Positions 1 to 10,963 of a DNA stretch of 64,000 bases are shown here, in pieces; within the stretch, counting starts at the first letter, position 1, and the number at the start of each line of letters is the position of its first letter. The stretch comes from Annulohypoxylon bovei var. microspora (taxonomy: Eukaryota; Ascomycota; Sordariomycetes; Xylariales; Hypoxylaceae). The DNA lies in NCBI GenBank assembly GCA_022836615.1, contig MU405256.1, positions 124,001-188,000 on the forward strand, given 5' to 3'. The translations under genes and the position numbers were made by a program. The notes below the pieces were generated by a model. The model saw nothing but the letters and a program-made list of their open reading frames with translations, was not told the origin of the DNA and made no database searches.

Positions 1-3000
1 TCGGGTTGACGGCATATTGTGCGTCATCTGAAGGATTGACTGGTACGTAGTAACTATGCTCGAAGCTTGATTTGAGAAGGTCGGCCCAAGCTGAGAAAGT
101 AATTTCCGAGCCGTCAGATTTGGTCACGCTTTTATACGGATACTTGCCGTCGGCATTAAGCTTGGCTAGCCATTTCAAGGTGCTATAGAGCAGTCCGGTG
201 ATCTCAACAGCAGCACCGTCGCGAGGGGTACCTGGGATGCCCTTGGAGCCCGCACGCTCGCTCTCACCCATCTTGTCCATCCATGTACCACAGTTGAACT
301 GATTTCCGCCGAAAATAATGCCGTTTGACCAGTCGACATTGACTTCAATATTGAAGCCCTCGTCGCGCATCTGGGAGTCGATACTTGGTCCTGCGTTAGC
401 TTCGCGGAACTTCAATCCAGTTGCGTGACGCTGCAAAGCTTCTTGGATGACATCTTGGATAAGACTTTCCGTCGAATACGCTCTCGGGTCCTCGGGGCTA
501 AACCAGGTATCATCATATGGTAAGAAACGTCTCTTGACCTTCTTTGTCAGAAGGCCTAGCCCGTCTGGTGCATATCGGGTGTAGTCTTGAATGCATTGCA
601 AAAAGAACCAGACAGAGTCTCGACTATTGTACCGCGGAAGGTTTCCGCTGCTGAGAAGGTTGGGAATCATGCCGTGCTTGAGAACGCTAGCAAATGCGAA
701 TATGTGTTCTGCGGCCTCGTTGAATCGGCCAGTCCCGAGGTAGAGGCCACGGAGGGATATGAAAACGTCACGGCCCCAACATCTTGCCCACTCGACAGCG
801 AAATGTGGTAACCCGGCTGCTAGCGAAGGAACAAGCTTCTTCGGCCAGAGTGAAGCAGATTTGATCAGACCTGTCATCTGCACACTAACCATCGCCAGGC
901 TCTGAAGGAACCACTGACCACTCTGTATTGTTTCGTTCATAAGCTCTAGACCTCTTGCCCAGGCGGCCTTGTAGGTAGTCTGCACAATGAGTGCAAAATA
1001 ACGCGGCAGGAGGAAACTAGGAATACCTCGGATTGCATCAAAGCGTTTCTTGAGCCATGCTGCAGGTTTGGCAAGACCAGCAAACTCCTTTTGCTGACTT
1101 ATCCTTTCAAGGCGCCCAACTGTATAATCTAGAGCCCATTGCCCGTCGCGAAGATTTTGACACAGGGGGTGGGCCAAATTGTTGTCCTTGATAATGTCCT
1201 TCAAGAGACTCCACCAACCCTGAAGGCCCGCATATATGATCTTCCCATGCCCTGGAATGTCGTATGTACCGTCTTTACCATCGCTGCCACCAAGCTCTTC
1301 GGCTTCGCAGCGGTACAGCAGAAAATTGAGGTCGACTAGGTCAAGCTCGGCCATGGCCTCTTTAGCTCCGGATGTAACAAAGTTATCCAAGCCTGCCGAG
1401 TGTTCCGCAGCTGGGATCCAGGTTTCGAACAAGGCGATACTTCCAGGTGGGAACTTGTCACGCACCGTGATAACCGTGTCGCCCGAATTGACTTCTAACC
1501 GAATGCCCGGTACATCAATCACACGACTGGGAAGGCCTCGTAGGTATTTCTTGTCACTTTCGACTTTACTTTTCGCTTCTTCGCTCACGTCAACCTCTAA
1601 CATCCAGCTTCCTAGATGCCGCGCTTTCGTGCCGCCAAGACGCACGGCACTAAACGCACCATTGCCGTTTCCATAGCCCGGATAGGCAGTGTGGGCGACG
1701 AGGAAGTATCCTTTTCTTGACTCGGGATGTACTCTGTGAACCGTGATATACTGATCCTCGTGGTGAATATGTGTTTCGTCGTATCCATCCTTCCCCATCA
1801 GTGTATGAATCTCGTTGAGCAGCTTCTTGACGCCGCCAATACCACCTTTGCCGCCCCCTATTTTTATTTCTTTGGCAGAAGACGACTCAGATGTATATAG
1901 CCTAGTTTCGTTTACTAGATCGACAAGCTTTGGATATATCTCATCGTAGCCCATAACACTGCCCGTCGCACTAGAACACATGCACACCAAGGCAGCGTTT
2001 GGTAAGGTATCTCGGGCGTCCCTCTTCTGAGCAGGAACTTCGTTGTCGTGCGTACAGTCCATAAACAGAGCTTGGACCGGAACGGGTTTGATTCTTCGGA
2101 GGACCTCTCGAGTGGAACCATCAACGAACGCGGGGCTTGTAGGAGCACTTTCGATGGAGCGCCTCGAAATTTCATCAACCTCAAAGCTTCCAATGGGGCG
2201 TCCACCATGGCGATGTACCAGTCTGCTGAGTTCCGCCGTGCTCCATGCCTGCATAGCTTCTCTGATCAATGAACTGAGACCTAGTCTCTTGACAAAGACA
2301 TAGTCCATCTCCTCCGAACCTGTAAAAAGCTCTGCCACGACGTACAGGTTAGGCCGAACACGCCGTGCCTCATCGAGGATATGTTCTGCAACGTGGAGGG
2401 GGGTAGAATGGCAGTTGTCGATACGGAAGCCCGCAAAATACTTTGCTAGCATCCGGGCATAGTTCGTCATATGTTCCCATAGCCAAGGGCTATCTTCAGG
2501 ACTGGCCCCGTAACGGAGCTTGACACAGTCTCCCCAAATGATGACTTCACGTCTCAGATACACGCGAGACTGAGGTCCAGCATTGTCAACTAGGGCGTTC
2601 CCAGCCCAAACCCAGCCGTTGTTGACAAGAACTAAATCTTCAGGTCTGAGTTTATTAGATGCGTCCTCCTTACTTAGACGAGTGAAGTACGTTTCGATCA
2701 AAGGATTCTCCTGATCGATGGGGCCAAGTTTCGGCCCATGCTCGTCGATACGGACGTATTTGATCCTATTGTATAGTTGTTGGAGAATTTCGCCGATCTC
2801 CTTATCATACTCCTCATAAAATGAAACATTTACCACGTCCAAAATCTGGGTTAGCTTAGAGCGGATAGCTGCTTCATCTGCCTCGCCCCTATACTTGCCA
2901 AATAGAGTAGCAATTAGACCAGCCGAAACTTTTGGATTAATAGACCGCCGAAATCGTGCACCAAGCCTGTCGTTACCGACGAGACCATTCTGAACTAGAT

Positions 3001-4153
3001 ACATAGCTTGATCTTCAACACTACCTACTTTGAGTTTGTCAAGGACACTACTGGCAGATCCCTGGGGAATGTGTAATTGTCCGACAGCCCAAGACTCAAC
3101 TGCAGCATCCACGTCCCTGTCAACATCAAGTGTGTAGTATTCCCATAGACGGATCTCGGAAATGACATGCTTTTTAATGCCGTCCATAACCTTGATCAGG
3201 TCATCATCAGATACAAGCTCCTTAGGATATCCTAGCTTCTCCAGCCTGGAGCCGAAGACCAAAAGTTGGGTGTCAAGAATATAGGCTGACTCTAGCCAAG
3301 GAGCGGTATTTAGGTTATACCCGGCCTCCGGGTGATCTAGAAGCCACCTGCTGTTGTTTGCGGTGTGATTCAGGACAATGTCAGTTAGACTGAGAAGGGA
3401 ATGATTGTGTTCCAAACTGTCCACCATTTGCTGTACATCATTCTCCCCTCGGGGAAAACAATCGGGATCCCATCCAAGCTGGTCATACAAACTATAGGGC
3501 GAGTTTGAGGCTCCGCGAACTTGGAGGGGTGTGAAATGTATCATATTATAGCCACGACCACTGATACCTCGTAAATGGTTCTCCCAATCAGATGGGTATT
3601 TTCCCATGAACTTGCTGATGACAGAGAATAACGAAAGTGCAGGTAACGGAAGTAGACGGCCGTCAAGCGACAATCGAGGAGCGATGTCAATGTAGTATAC
3701 CGGAGTCGTTTTGGATTCGACAGAGGCTGGTACATTCGTGGCTAGAGTAGAAGATAGCGAGGGCAACTCGGCATAGGTGGTATAAAAGGCGAAGGCACCA
3801 GCTTCATAGACAGGGATGGATATTTCCAGCGTTCGGTTGAAATCAGGATCTAGCCTAGAAAAAGGGTTAGCAAGACTATCGTAGGATCATTTGGTAGCTA
3901 TCGTAGCTATCAGTTCAACGTACTTGTAGTCGCGGAAGTGATCTCTTTGAAACTCGGATCCCCGTTCGGGTATGTTGACCCATAAGCTGCCTTGTCGACA
4001 TATGGAGGAAGTGCCCTCGATTGTGAATCGTATGGTGATAGGGTCGTTAGACGTCGGTGCCAGATATATGTACTCTCCAGGGACATCCGGAGCGCCATTA
4101 TCTTTCAAGGGCAAAATATAGACCTCATCTGAGGTCACTATTCGAGGAATCAT
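1..4153 (-). CDS. GDB1: Glycogen debranching enzyme, 3' end off the left edge
   Basis: Bifunctional cytosolic enzyme of glycogen breakdown: it moves maltosyl/maltotriosyl units from branch stubs (4-alpha-glucanotransferase, GH13) and then hydrolyses the remaining alpha-1,6 glucose (GH133). Exon 1 is 4153-3924, followed by a 69-nt intron (3923-3855) with a GTACGT donor and CTAG acceptor, then exon 2 from 3854 to base 1 with no stop. About 1,360 residues are present of the usual ~1,530. The start at 4153 gives MIPRIVTSDEVYILPLK; an in-frame ATG at 4231 would add 26 unlike-family residues. The GH13 core is clear: GFRIDNCHSTP (nucleophile Asp) near 2420-2450, VAELFTGSE (acid/base Glu) and DCTHDNEVP (third Asp). 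In the C-terminal half EWARCWGRDVFISLRG matches the glucosidase domain. The missing end should be roughly 150 residues. Family identity is certain; catalytic roles follow from the family. Confidence 0.96.
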
Positions 4154-4874
4154 GATGCCAAGTCCTCCTCTTTCAAAATCACAGAACCTTAGAATCTCAA
4201 AATTCCAGTTCAAAAATGCACGCAATGTCAATGATAGAAAATCAACAACGAAACAGGAATTTTCTCAAGCGAAACGCGAACACGAACGAGAAAATTGTCG
4301 CGGGACGCAAAATGTGAAAAGAAAGAAAAACAGAAAAGGGAAAGGGAAAAAATCAAACGGGTCAGATATTCGGCGGGGGAATACCTAGACGATATAAACG
4401 ACAAGAACGATGCAATGCGACTTTAGTCTTCAATGTGTGTGTAGAGAACCTTAGGTAGGTAGACTCTAGTCTCTAGAGTAAGGTTTAGGTAGCTAGGCGA
4501 AGTGGGATGTGACGATGTGATCGATGATCGACGATCCAAGACGGTCCAGGCGGGGCAGCGGGGCTTCCACTGTGGTACCTACTGGAAGGCTGGTAAGTCG
4601 TACAACACCTGGCGCGACTGCCCGCATCAATATTCCATGCCGAGCGACGTATGACGTCATGATTGGACTGCTCAAAGTGGTTCGTGTGTTCCCTAGACAC
4701 AACCTTTACTGTAGCTCTCCTTTCTATAGCCACAGCAACTCCACTTCTCCTGTGTATCATGAGTTGTTTCCTGAGTCCACGGATGAAGGGTTTCACTCGT
4801 CGAAGTCCGTAGATATCCTCTGTGATCTAAGCACATAACGTTAACAATGCGTATCTACCTAGACAAGTCCAACT
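4154..4874. other. Intergenic: GDB1 promoter and leader
   Basis: 721 bases between two minus-strand genes. It holds the A-rich leader of GDB1 (4200-4400, purine-rich on the plus strand) and a run of TAGGTAGG-type repeats near 4450-4500. Short open frames here on both strands have no recognisable product. Confidence 0.5.
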
Positions 4875-6875
4875 TTACTCACATTGGTTAGAATAGCATG
4901 TATCTCGGCCTGGTCTAACGTAGTTCGGGTTGAACTCTGTACCGCAGAATCGACACTTACGAAGCTCAGTTGTAGGTTGAGCTGCGGGTTGAGGGGGGAC
5001 ATGGCTAGTTGTGCTCGGGGCAGCAAGAGTTGAAAGGCCAGGGCGGGGGGTACCATGAGCAGGGCGGGGGATATCATGAGCAGGCATGTTCAATGCTGGA
5101 ACCGACTGTCCAGGTCGACGAGGACCAGGAGCAACTATGTTCGACGTAGCAGCCAAATGTCCAAACGTGCTTGTGGCAGGAGTTGAGAGCCCGGAGCGAG
5201 GAAGAGCTGGAGGACCCATGCTCGAAACGGGCGTTCCCGAGGCCACAGGAGTTGTAGGCCTAAGTCCATGAGAGACATAACCATATGTGCTTGCTGATAG
5301 TGCTGTGCCCGGGGCAACAGGTGTCGTCATTCTCAAGGCAGGAGAAACCCATGACGAGCGAGGGGTCTGGGTAGGTGTGCTTGATGCAGGTGTCGAGGGC
5401 TTGTGCATCTTAGAAGCGCGAGAACTTGGTCGAATGATGGGACTAATAGAGGCACGTGAAAGTGGTTGAATGATGGGACTAATAGAGCCACTAGATACGC
5501 CGAGGGGTCGATGCTTCTTGTGCTTGTTGGTGCTGGTATCTTCTGCCTTCGTACCCACCTCGGTCTCATCATCAGACTCTACGTTGCTTCTCTTTCTCTT
5601 CTGCCCTGCCGTAGGACCCTGCTCTCGACGTTCATCTCGGCGTTCATCCGAACGTCGTGTAAAGATCCGATCACCACCTTTAAGTGCCACGGGCGGGTTT
5701 TCCCACTACAGCAACGAGAGTTAGTAATTTCTTCTTTAGAGCTAAGTTTTAAGCATGTCCCGACAGCAATAACTCCCGAAGTTCTCACTACCGATACAGG
5801 GCAAAGAAGGAAGAAAAGATCTCTTGATGTTACATACCGATGCAAATGGATCTTCATCCTCAGAATTAGATTCTTCGCCTCTTTCTCGTCTCGTCTGTCG
5901 TTCCCATTCTTTTCTCGACAAGAGAGTGCCTCGAGCATAGCCTCGGCGGCGACCGCGACCGCGACCGCGATCACCCGCAGGTTGAGCCGACGGTGTCTCA
6001 GCCCCGGAGGAGGTTGTCTGGCCATCTCCCTGTGGAACCACAGGGTTCTGGCTATCGTTAGTGACTGCCATGGAGGAGGTTGTCTGGCCGTCTTCCTGTG
6101 GAACCTCAGGGTTCTGGCTATTGTTAGCGGCTGCCATGGCGTGAGGCAGATTAGCTGCAAGTGCGAAAATTGAAGATGAAGGCGTGGTAGTCAAAAATAA
6201 TCCAGCTTCAGTAGGTGCTGAAATATTAGCTTGATTACCCGTAAATGCTGGCGCCGAGGTGGAGGGGGATGCTACTGTTGAAAGTAAAGAACGAGAAGGT
6301 GAAGGAATTGATTCCAAAAACTTCTCGCCTTCTTCTATAATTGCAGCTGCAGAGGTAAGATCGCGTTTGGCATGTGCAAGAAGAACCTGTAGATGCCTTG
6401 TTGAGATTGGGACCATTGGATTGGGTGTACGAACTGCCTCTGAATTTGGTGAGGTACGTTCCAGCATCAGAGAAGTATCCATTGGAGCTACTGGAGCTCC
6501 TAGGGCTATTGGGGCTACTAGGGCTCGTGTGCTAGAAGAACTCTGGTTGTCCGTAGATACAGGAGCTTCGAGTTGATCGTTTGTAGGGATCTCTGACGAT
6601 GAAGTCGATTCGCCCTTATTCGACACTGGAGCCTTAGGTTGACGTGGTGCCCTAGGCTTGGGTGTCGCCTTGGGTTTCGGCGCCGCCTTGGGTTTCGGCG
6701 CCGCCTTGGGTTTAGGCGCTGCCTTTGGCTTAGGTGCTGCCCTCGGCTTAGGAGCTGCTTTTGTCTTGGGTGTCGGCTTCTTCTTTGGTGCTGGCTCTGC
6801 CACAGCTACCACAGAATCAGTCGGCTTGGGTTCGGCGTCTGCCGTAGCTGCCGGTTTCTCTGAGTCCATGATCAC
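4875..6875 (-). CDS. Uncharacterised basic, low-complexity protein with C-terminal Cys pairs
   Basis: I do not recognise this gene. Two exons fit: 6875-5838 (or from the ATG at 6869) and 5705-4875, joined in phase 0 across a 132-nt intron with donor GTATGT, branch TACTAAC and acceptor TGTAG; the junction reads DPFAS|WENPPVALKGGD. The product is ~620 residues. Residues ~25-75 are Lys-Pro-Ala repeats (PKPKAA units), resembling histone-H1 tails. The middle is Ser/Thr/Pro-rich with a 22-residue tandem duplication. A GRGRGRRRGYARG stretch resembles RGG/AT-hook motifs. The last 26 residues contain CRFCGTEF and CYSNQC, a CxxC-x17-CxxxxC arrangement that could bind zinc. A chromatin or nucleic-acid role is only inference. 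The terminal codons TGT GAG TAA also spell a good donor (GTGAGT), so a further small 3' exon cannot be excluded. Confidence 0.6.
6008..6139. repeat. 66-bp tandem duplication inside the basic low-complexity gene
   Basis: Bases 6008-6073 and 6074-6139 are imperfect copies with period 66 (22 codons). Both encode a segment containing SQNP-VPQ-DGQTTSS on the minus strand. Differences are scattered single bases, and the frame is kept. Confidence 0.85.
6661..6770. repeat. Short-period repeat encoding PKPKAA units
   Basis: On the plus strand an 18-base unit close to GCCTTGGGTTTCGGCGCC recurs several times in a row. On the minus strand it encodes the Lys-Pro-Lys-Ala-Ala repeats near the N-terminus of the basic protein. 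Confidence 0.85.
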
Positions 6876-8052
6876 GGCAAACTCGAGAAAGAGTTGAAGT
6901 GTTTATGACGAAGGGGAAAAAAAACAAGCAGTGACAAGATTTAATCGTACGTGAAAAAGCTGGATAGTAAGTGGAAGAAAACAAGTGCTCGTCAAAGAAT
7001 ACGAGAAAGAGAAAAGTCGTGGGGGTGTTCACGAGAAAGAGAAAAGTTGTGCGGTTGTTCACGAGATTTACAAAAGTATACTTTGTTGTTATCTAAATTA
7101 TCGTATCACCAGGGCTGTCGTCGCGGTTGCTATGTATGTATGTGGGTACATTACTAGGTAGGTAAGGGACGAGGTAAAGGGGAGACTAGGTACCTGGGTA
7201 GTTAGTACCTAAGCTAATGCTTAATCCATGAATTGTAGCTCCTTACGGTTACCAGCCATTAGTGATGAGCTCCAACTGTATGCCTCCAGGTAACCACTTA
7301 AGGCTTCAGGTTTTAGTCAGGGGATAACCGTTAACGATCTTTTAAATGCCTACCTACGCAGGTAATTACCTACCTTGTTACCCTGAGAACTAAGTAGGCA
7401 GGGAGGTAGTTAATGTGTCGTCTTTGACGACCCCCTTCTCCTATCTACCTGGTAGGTACCTGGGTAGGTTATTATATTTCCGTACAACATTTGGTTAATC
7501 TTGGGTTTAGATTTAAAAGAAAGTCACGTCTACGACAGTGACAGTCCCCTACAATACATACTCCCATGGACTTAATAGTATGCCTCTTGTAGTTTTGAAA
7601 AAGCTGGTGTTGTCTTTGCCCCCTTTTCTACCTTACGTCATAATGTTTAATTTTCACAAGTAACTAGCTACCCGAAGATATAGTTAATCTCATTATACCT
7701 AAGTAATATGACAGATATATATCTCTCGTGTAAAGTTCATGGCTGTCATCACACTGCTGGGCTTGGACGTCTTATCGTCCTAGATACCCACCTATTTAGG
7801 TACCTAGGTAAGTAGGTAGATTATCATCGAACAGCTTATATGTATGGTCAGGCAGGTTCAGAACGCGTAGTAATTCATCTAGTGGCTAAACATGAAGCTG
7901 CCCGGAAAAAATAACTTCGTCAAACGAAATGCGTCACTTCAGAGGCAGCAAATTATCGTCAAACCACTGTTATTCTTGTACCCCCTGCAAGCTTATTTCT
8001 CTAACTTGACCTATGGCACCTGGTATCTATATTGAATCCAACAGCAAACTCT
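6876..8052. other. Intergenic, 1.2 kb
   Basis: Holds the promoter and leader of the basic-repeat gene (6876-7100) and the 3' flank of the permease gene. It contains a 30-bp direct repeat (7001-7066) and several TAGGTAGG/TACCTAGGTA motifs (7150-7200, 7350-7470, 7801-7810). No further gene was recognised. Confidence 0.5.
7001..7066. repeat. 30-bp direct repeat in the leader of the basic-repeat gene
   Basis: ACGAGAAAGAGAAAAGT begins both 7001-7030 and 7031-7060. The two units differ at a few positions, and a third partial unit (ACGAGA) follows at 7061-7066. It lies just upstream of the start at 6875 on the transcribed (minus) strand. Confidence 0.8.
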
Positions 8053-9939
8053 CTATTCTTTCTTATCAAATGTTTCCTGGGCTAGGGAGATTTCACCGCT
8101 ATCATCATAGGCGTCGATTTGGTATTCCACAGCAATAACACCTAATTTTGCTGCCTCCTTGGTGGTGAAGGTACCATAAGTGTCAACTTCATCATACTCA
8201 CCCATCCCAGCGACAGGAAACAGCTTGTTGAGGATGAAGAAGATAGTCGCACTAGTAAAGAAACCTAGATAAATGAATAATGTTAGAAACTCGATGGTTA
8301 AGAAAGTTTTGCTTTCGGGGAGCCAGTTGCACTCACCTACGAAGAAGGCCATGTAGTATATCTCATACAAAGCCCTAGGAGCGGTTGTGTTTCCCATGAC
8401 AGTGACGACAAGTCCACCTATGGTTGGGACCCAACCACAAATCCAGGCAACGGGAGCTCGCCAATTAATACCATTCCAATACCAGTACGAAGAGTTTTTC
8501 GGTGAGTATAAATGGCTTAGGCGGATTTTGCCTCCACGCAGGAAGAAAAAGTCGACTGCCATAAGGCCGATCAGTGGCGACAGGAAGACGGAGAACGAGC
8601 TAAGAACCTGTATGAAGGTCGATGCCCTGTTCACAAGTTGCCAGGGTTGAACAACCCAGGCGGCGACAAAAGTTATTATGGCGCCTCTCCTAATATTGAT
8701 GTAGTGAGGCCACATCCCAGCAAGGTCGATACCGCCAGCTACAGCGTTGCCGCAAATGTTTTCGAACATGCTAGTTATGCAGAAGCCGAAGGCAAGGAAG
8801 AACACGCCAGCTCGAGCTGCCGAAGACCCATCTCCGCTATCCATCATCTTCATGAGAAGGTCTGGTGGATTCCAATATACCTCACCATAGATATTCTGGG
8901 CAGCACTAGTGGTCACTAGGCCGACGAGGCATACAAGAACTCCTGTGATCCACCCTGATGTAATCGTTCCGACCACATAAGCTTTCCGGTTTCGAGCATA
9001 CCGCGAGAAGTCAGATCCGTTAGTGATACCTGCAGTAACACCACCAATTGTCTGATTTATACCAGCCATTAGAAGCCAAGATATGTTCCACATCGAACCC
9101 TCAGGAAGGGCGACCCCTGTGCTTATAAGGGGGCCCACGCCCTTGGCGGTTGATAGGGCCCATATCATCATGGAAAGCATGCCGAGGGCACTGTAGATGG
9201 ACGTGAACAGAAAGGGAATCTTGAACTTCTCAGGTGGGATCCACAGGAGAGGCGTTGACAAAACCCAGAAGACGATGAATCCAACGAACTCATCACCAGT
9301 TGTTGGTAGACTTTCAGGCAAGAAATTTCGCATCTTAGCGTATGACGGCCAGAGAGCTGTCATGCATACGGCAGCGAGACGTCCGCCATTCCAGCATTGG
9401 ATGGCATTCCAGATGAAGTTAAGCATAATTCGCTGTAATAAAGGAACATAGCTTGCTCGCATGCCCCAGGTGAACCGATTCTGGATTGTGAAGCCGATAT
9501 GCCATCGCAGACCACACCAGGCAATTATAGTAGAAAAAGCAGCTATCATGAAACGGCCAATGATGATTATCAACATAGCCTGGGAAACCGACAGCCCTTC
9601 CGCTATACCGAAAGATTAGAAGGAAGCAAAGGATAACAATCGGTTAAGAAGACATACTCAAGAAGGTGCTTGGAGTCTGCCAATTTGTGATATTCAGCGA
9701 CGACAAGGTCCAGAAGCCGAAGTAATGGAACCACCCTAGTTAGAATGTATTGTAAATATATGTAGGTCAGGTCTCACGTGGTACGATATTTCAAACTTAC
9801 CCCATGTTCTTCGGTTCGGTGGTAAGGGGATCAAGTCACGATTACTCCATTTGTCTGTTTGCTCATGTTGAGTCTCGTCGCCGTGTAGACGAATCTTCTC
9901 CTTAACAGCCTCAAAACGAGATCTTAAGCCGACAGCCAT
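8053..9939 (-). CDS. NCS1-family nucleobase/hydantoin-type permease (Fur-like)
   Basis: Plasma-membrane symporter of the nucleobase:cation symporter-1 family (uracil, allantoin, hydantoin and related solutes). Four exons sum to 564 residues: 9939-9801, 9735-9658, 9602-8337 and 8264-8053. Family marks are KWSNRDLIPLPPNRRTWG at the N-terminus, NWQTPSTF in TM1, AGITNGSDFSRYARN, SMFENICGNAVAGGIDL, and about 12 hydrophobic segments ending in a soluble acidic tail. The last intron (8336-8265) is 72 nt, keeps frame and has no stop, so the unspliced reading adds 24 residues inside a membrane helix; the spliced AFFVGFFTS matches the expected helix. The gene diverges from the hydantoinase/DUF917 fusion, which suggests a ring compound such as a hydantoin as substrate. 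The exact substrate cannot be read from sequence. Confidence 0.93.
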
Positions 9940-10331
9940 CGCTACACTGATGCTAGGTTCGACATGATAGAAATTAAGTTTAGAATATAGTGAAGCTCGA
10001 ATGCGGCTTCGCCGGGTATTATACATGCCACAACCACAACATGCCACGGAATAGGATAAGCCATTCAGCATGCAAAGCACTATGTTACGTTCTGAATGGA
10101 ATCCATGCTTGGCCGGCTAGGTCCATCATGGATAGAAGACCGAGATCTATAGATAACAAGTAGAGAAGGTAAGAAGGTAAGACAGGATCGGCAGAGCTTC
10201 GACCAATACGGAGAATAGAAGAGTCCCTAGAGCTGTAGCAAGGGGTGGGACAAGAAAATGGAATTAAATAATACGTACACGCCACGACAGAGTAGTATGT
10301 ACGTAGGTATGTATGTATGTATCTTCACTAT

Positions 10332-10352
10332 CTTATCTGATCCGACGATAAG
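10332..10352. promoter_or_regulatory. Paired, inverted GATA sites
   Basis: CTTATC at 10332-10337 and GATAAG at 10347-10352 lie head to head 9 bases apart. A third HGATAR match (TTATCT on plus, AGATAA on minus) is at 10428-10433. Fungal AreA/Nit2-type GATA factors bind such sites in nitrogen-catabolism promoters; binding here is inferred. Confidence 0.5.
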
Positions 10353-10716
10353 CAGGGGGGAGATCTCCGTGTAACTAAGTGAAATCATCATTTGGTGGGA
10401 CAGAACATACCTTCTCTCCGAATATCTTTATCTTACCTAATATTTATATAGGTACCTTCCTCTAATTTATCTAAAAGCGTTATGATTCTTTCTTAGACTC
10501 TGTGCGAGTAAAGACCGAATATAGGTCGAATGAGGTACCTTAGGTAGGCTAAGAATGAATTCGAAGGAAAGAGATGAGTCGTAATCACTTCTATCTACCT
10601 ACCTAGGTATTCATGATATTCTCTTTTCCATCAACTTGAAAAGCGTCACAAATCCAAGTCACAATGCTAGCCGCATTAGACGGTCCAAGTCCGCCTATCC
10701 TTCCATTTGAGGGAAC

Positions 10717-10733
10717 TGATAAGTAATGATAAG
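10717..10733 (+). promoter_or_regulatory. Tandem TGATAAG sites
   Basis: TGATAAG occurs at 10717-10723 and again at 10727-10733, exactly 10 bp apart (one helical turn), about 230 bp before the HyuA-DUF917 start. Close pairs of GATA sites are the typical arrangement for AreA/Nit2 nitrogen control; function here is inferred. Confidence 0.55.
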
Positions 10734-10963
10734 TAGTGGTTGCGGCCGAAGCCGGCTTCGGTACGAATATACCGAGCAGGTGACGAGGGCTGCGAGGGTA
10801 GGTACCTGCTATTTGCTATTTGCCATTTTCTATTTCTACGAAACTCCGTCCGCGACTGACCCTAGGTCGTGTACCTATATATGCGCTGCATACATACATA
10901 TACCTACATATGTAGATCTTGTAGGATCTTATAGGATCTAAGATCTCCTTGTTCCAGAACAAA

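Larger units (their letters stand above)
9940..10963. promoter_or_regulatory. Shared divergent promoter, permease / HyuA-DUF917
   Basis: A 1.0-kb spacer between two outward-transcribed genes that probably act together. It carries several GATA-type sites (listed separately), GTAC/ATGT microsatellite-like tracts at 10295-10320 and TATA-like sequence near 10876. There is no convincing gene inside. Confidence 0.6.

Noticed and set aside
4500..4838. Overlapping open frames on both strands of the GDB1 upstream region
   Set aside because: Short, without domain or consistent splice context.
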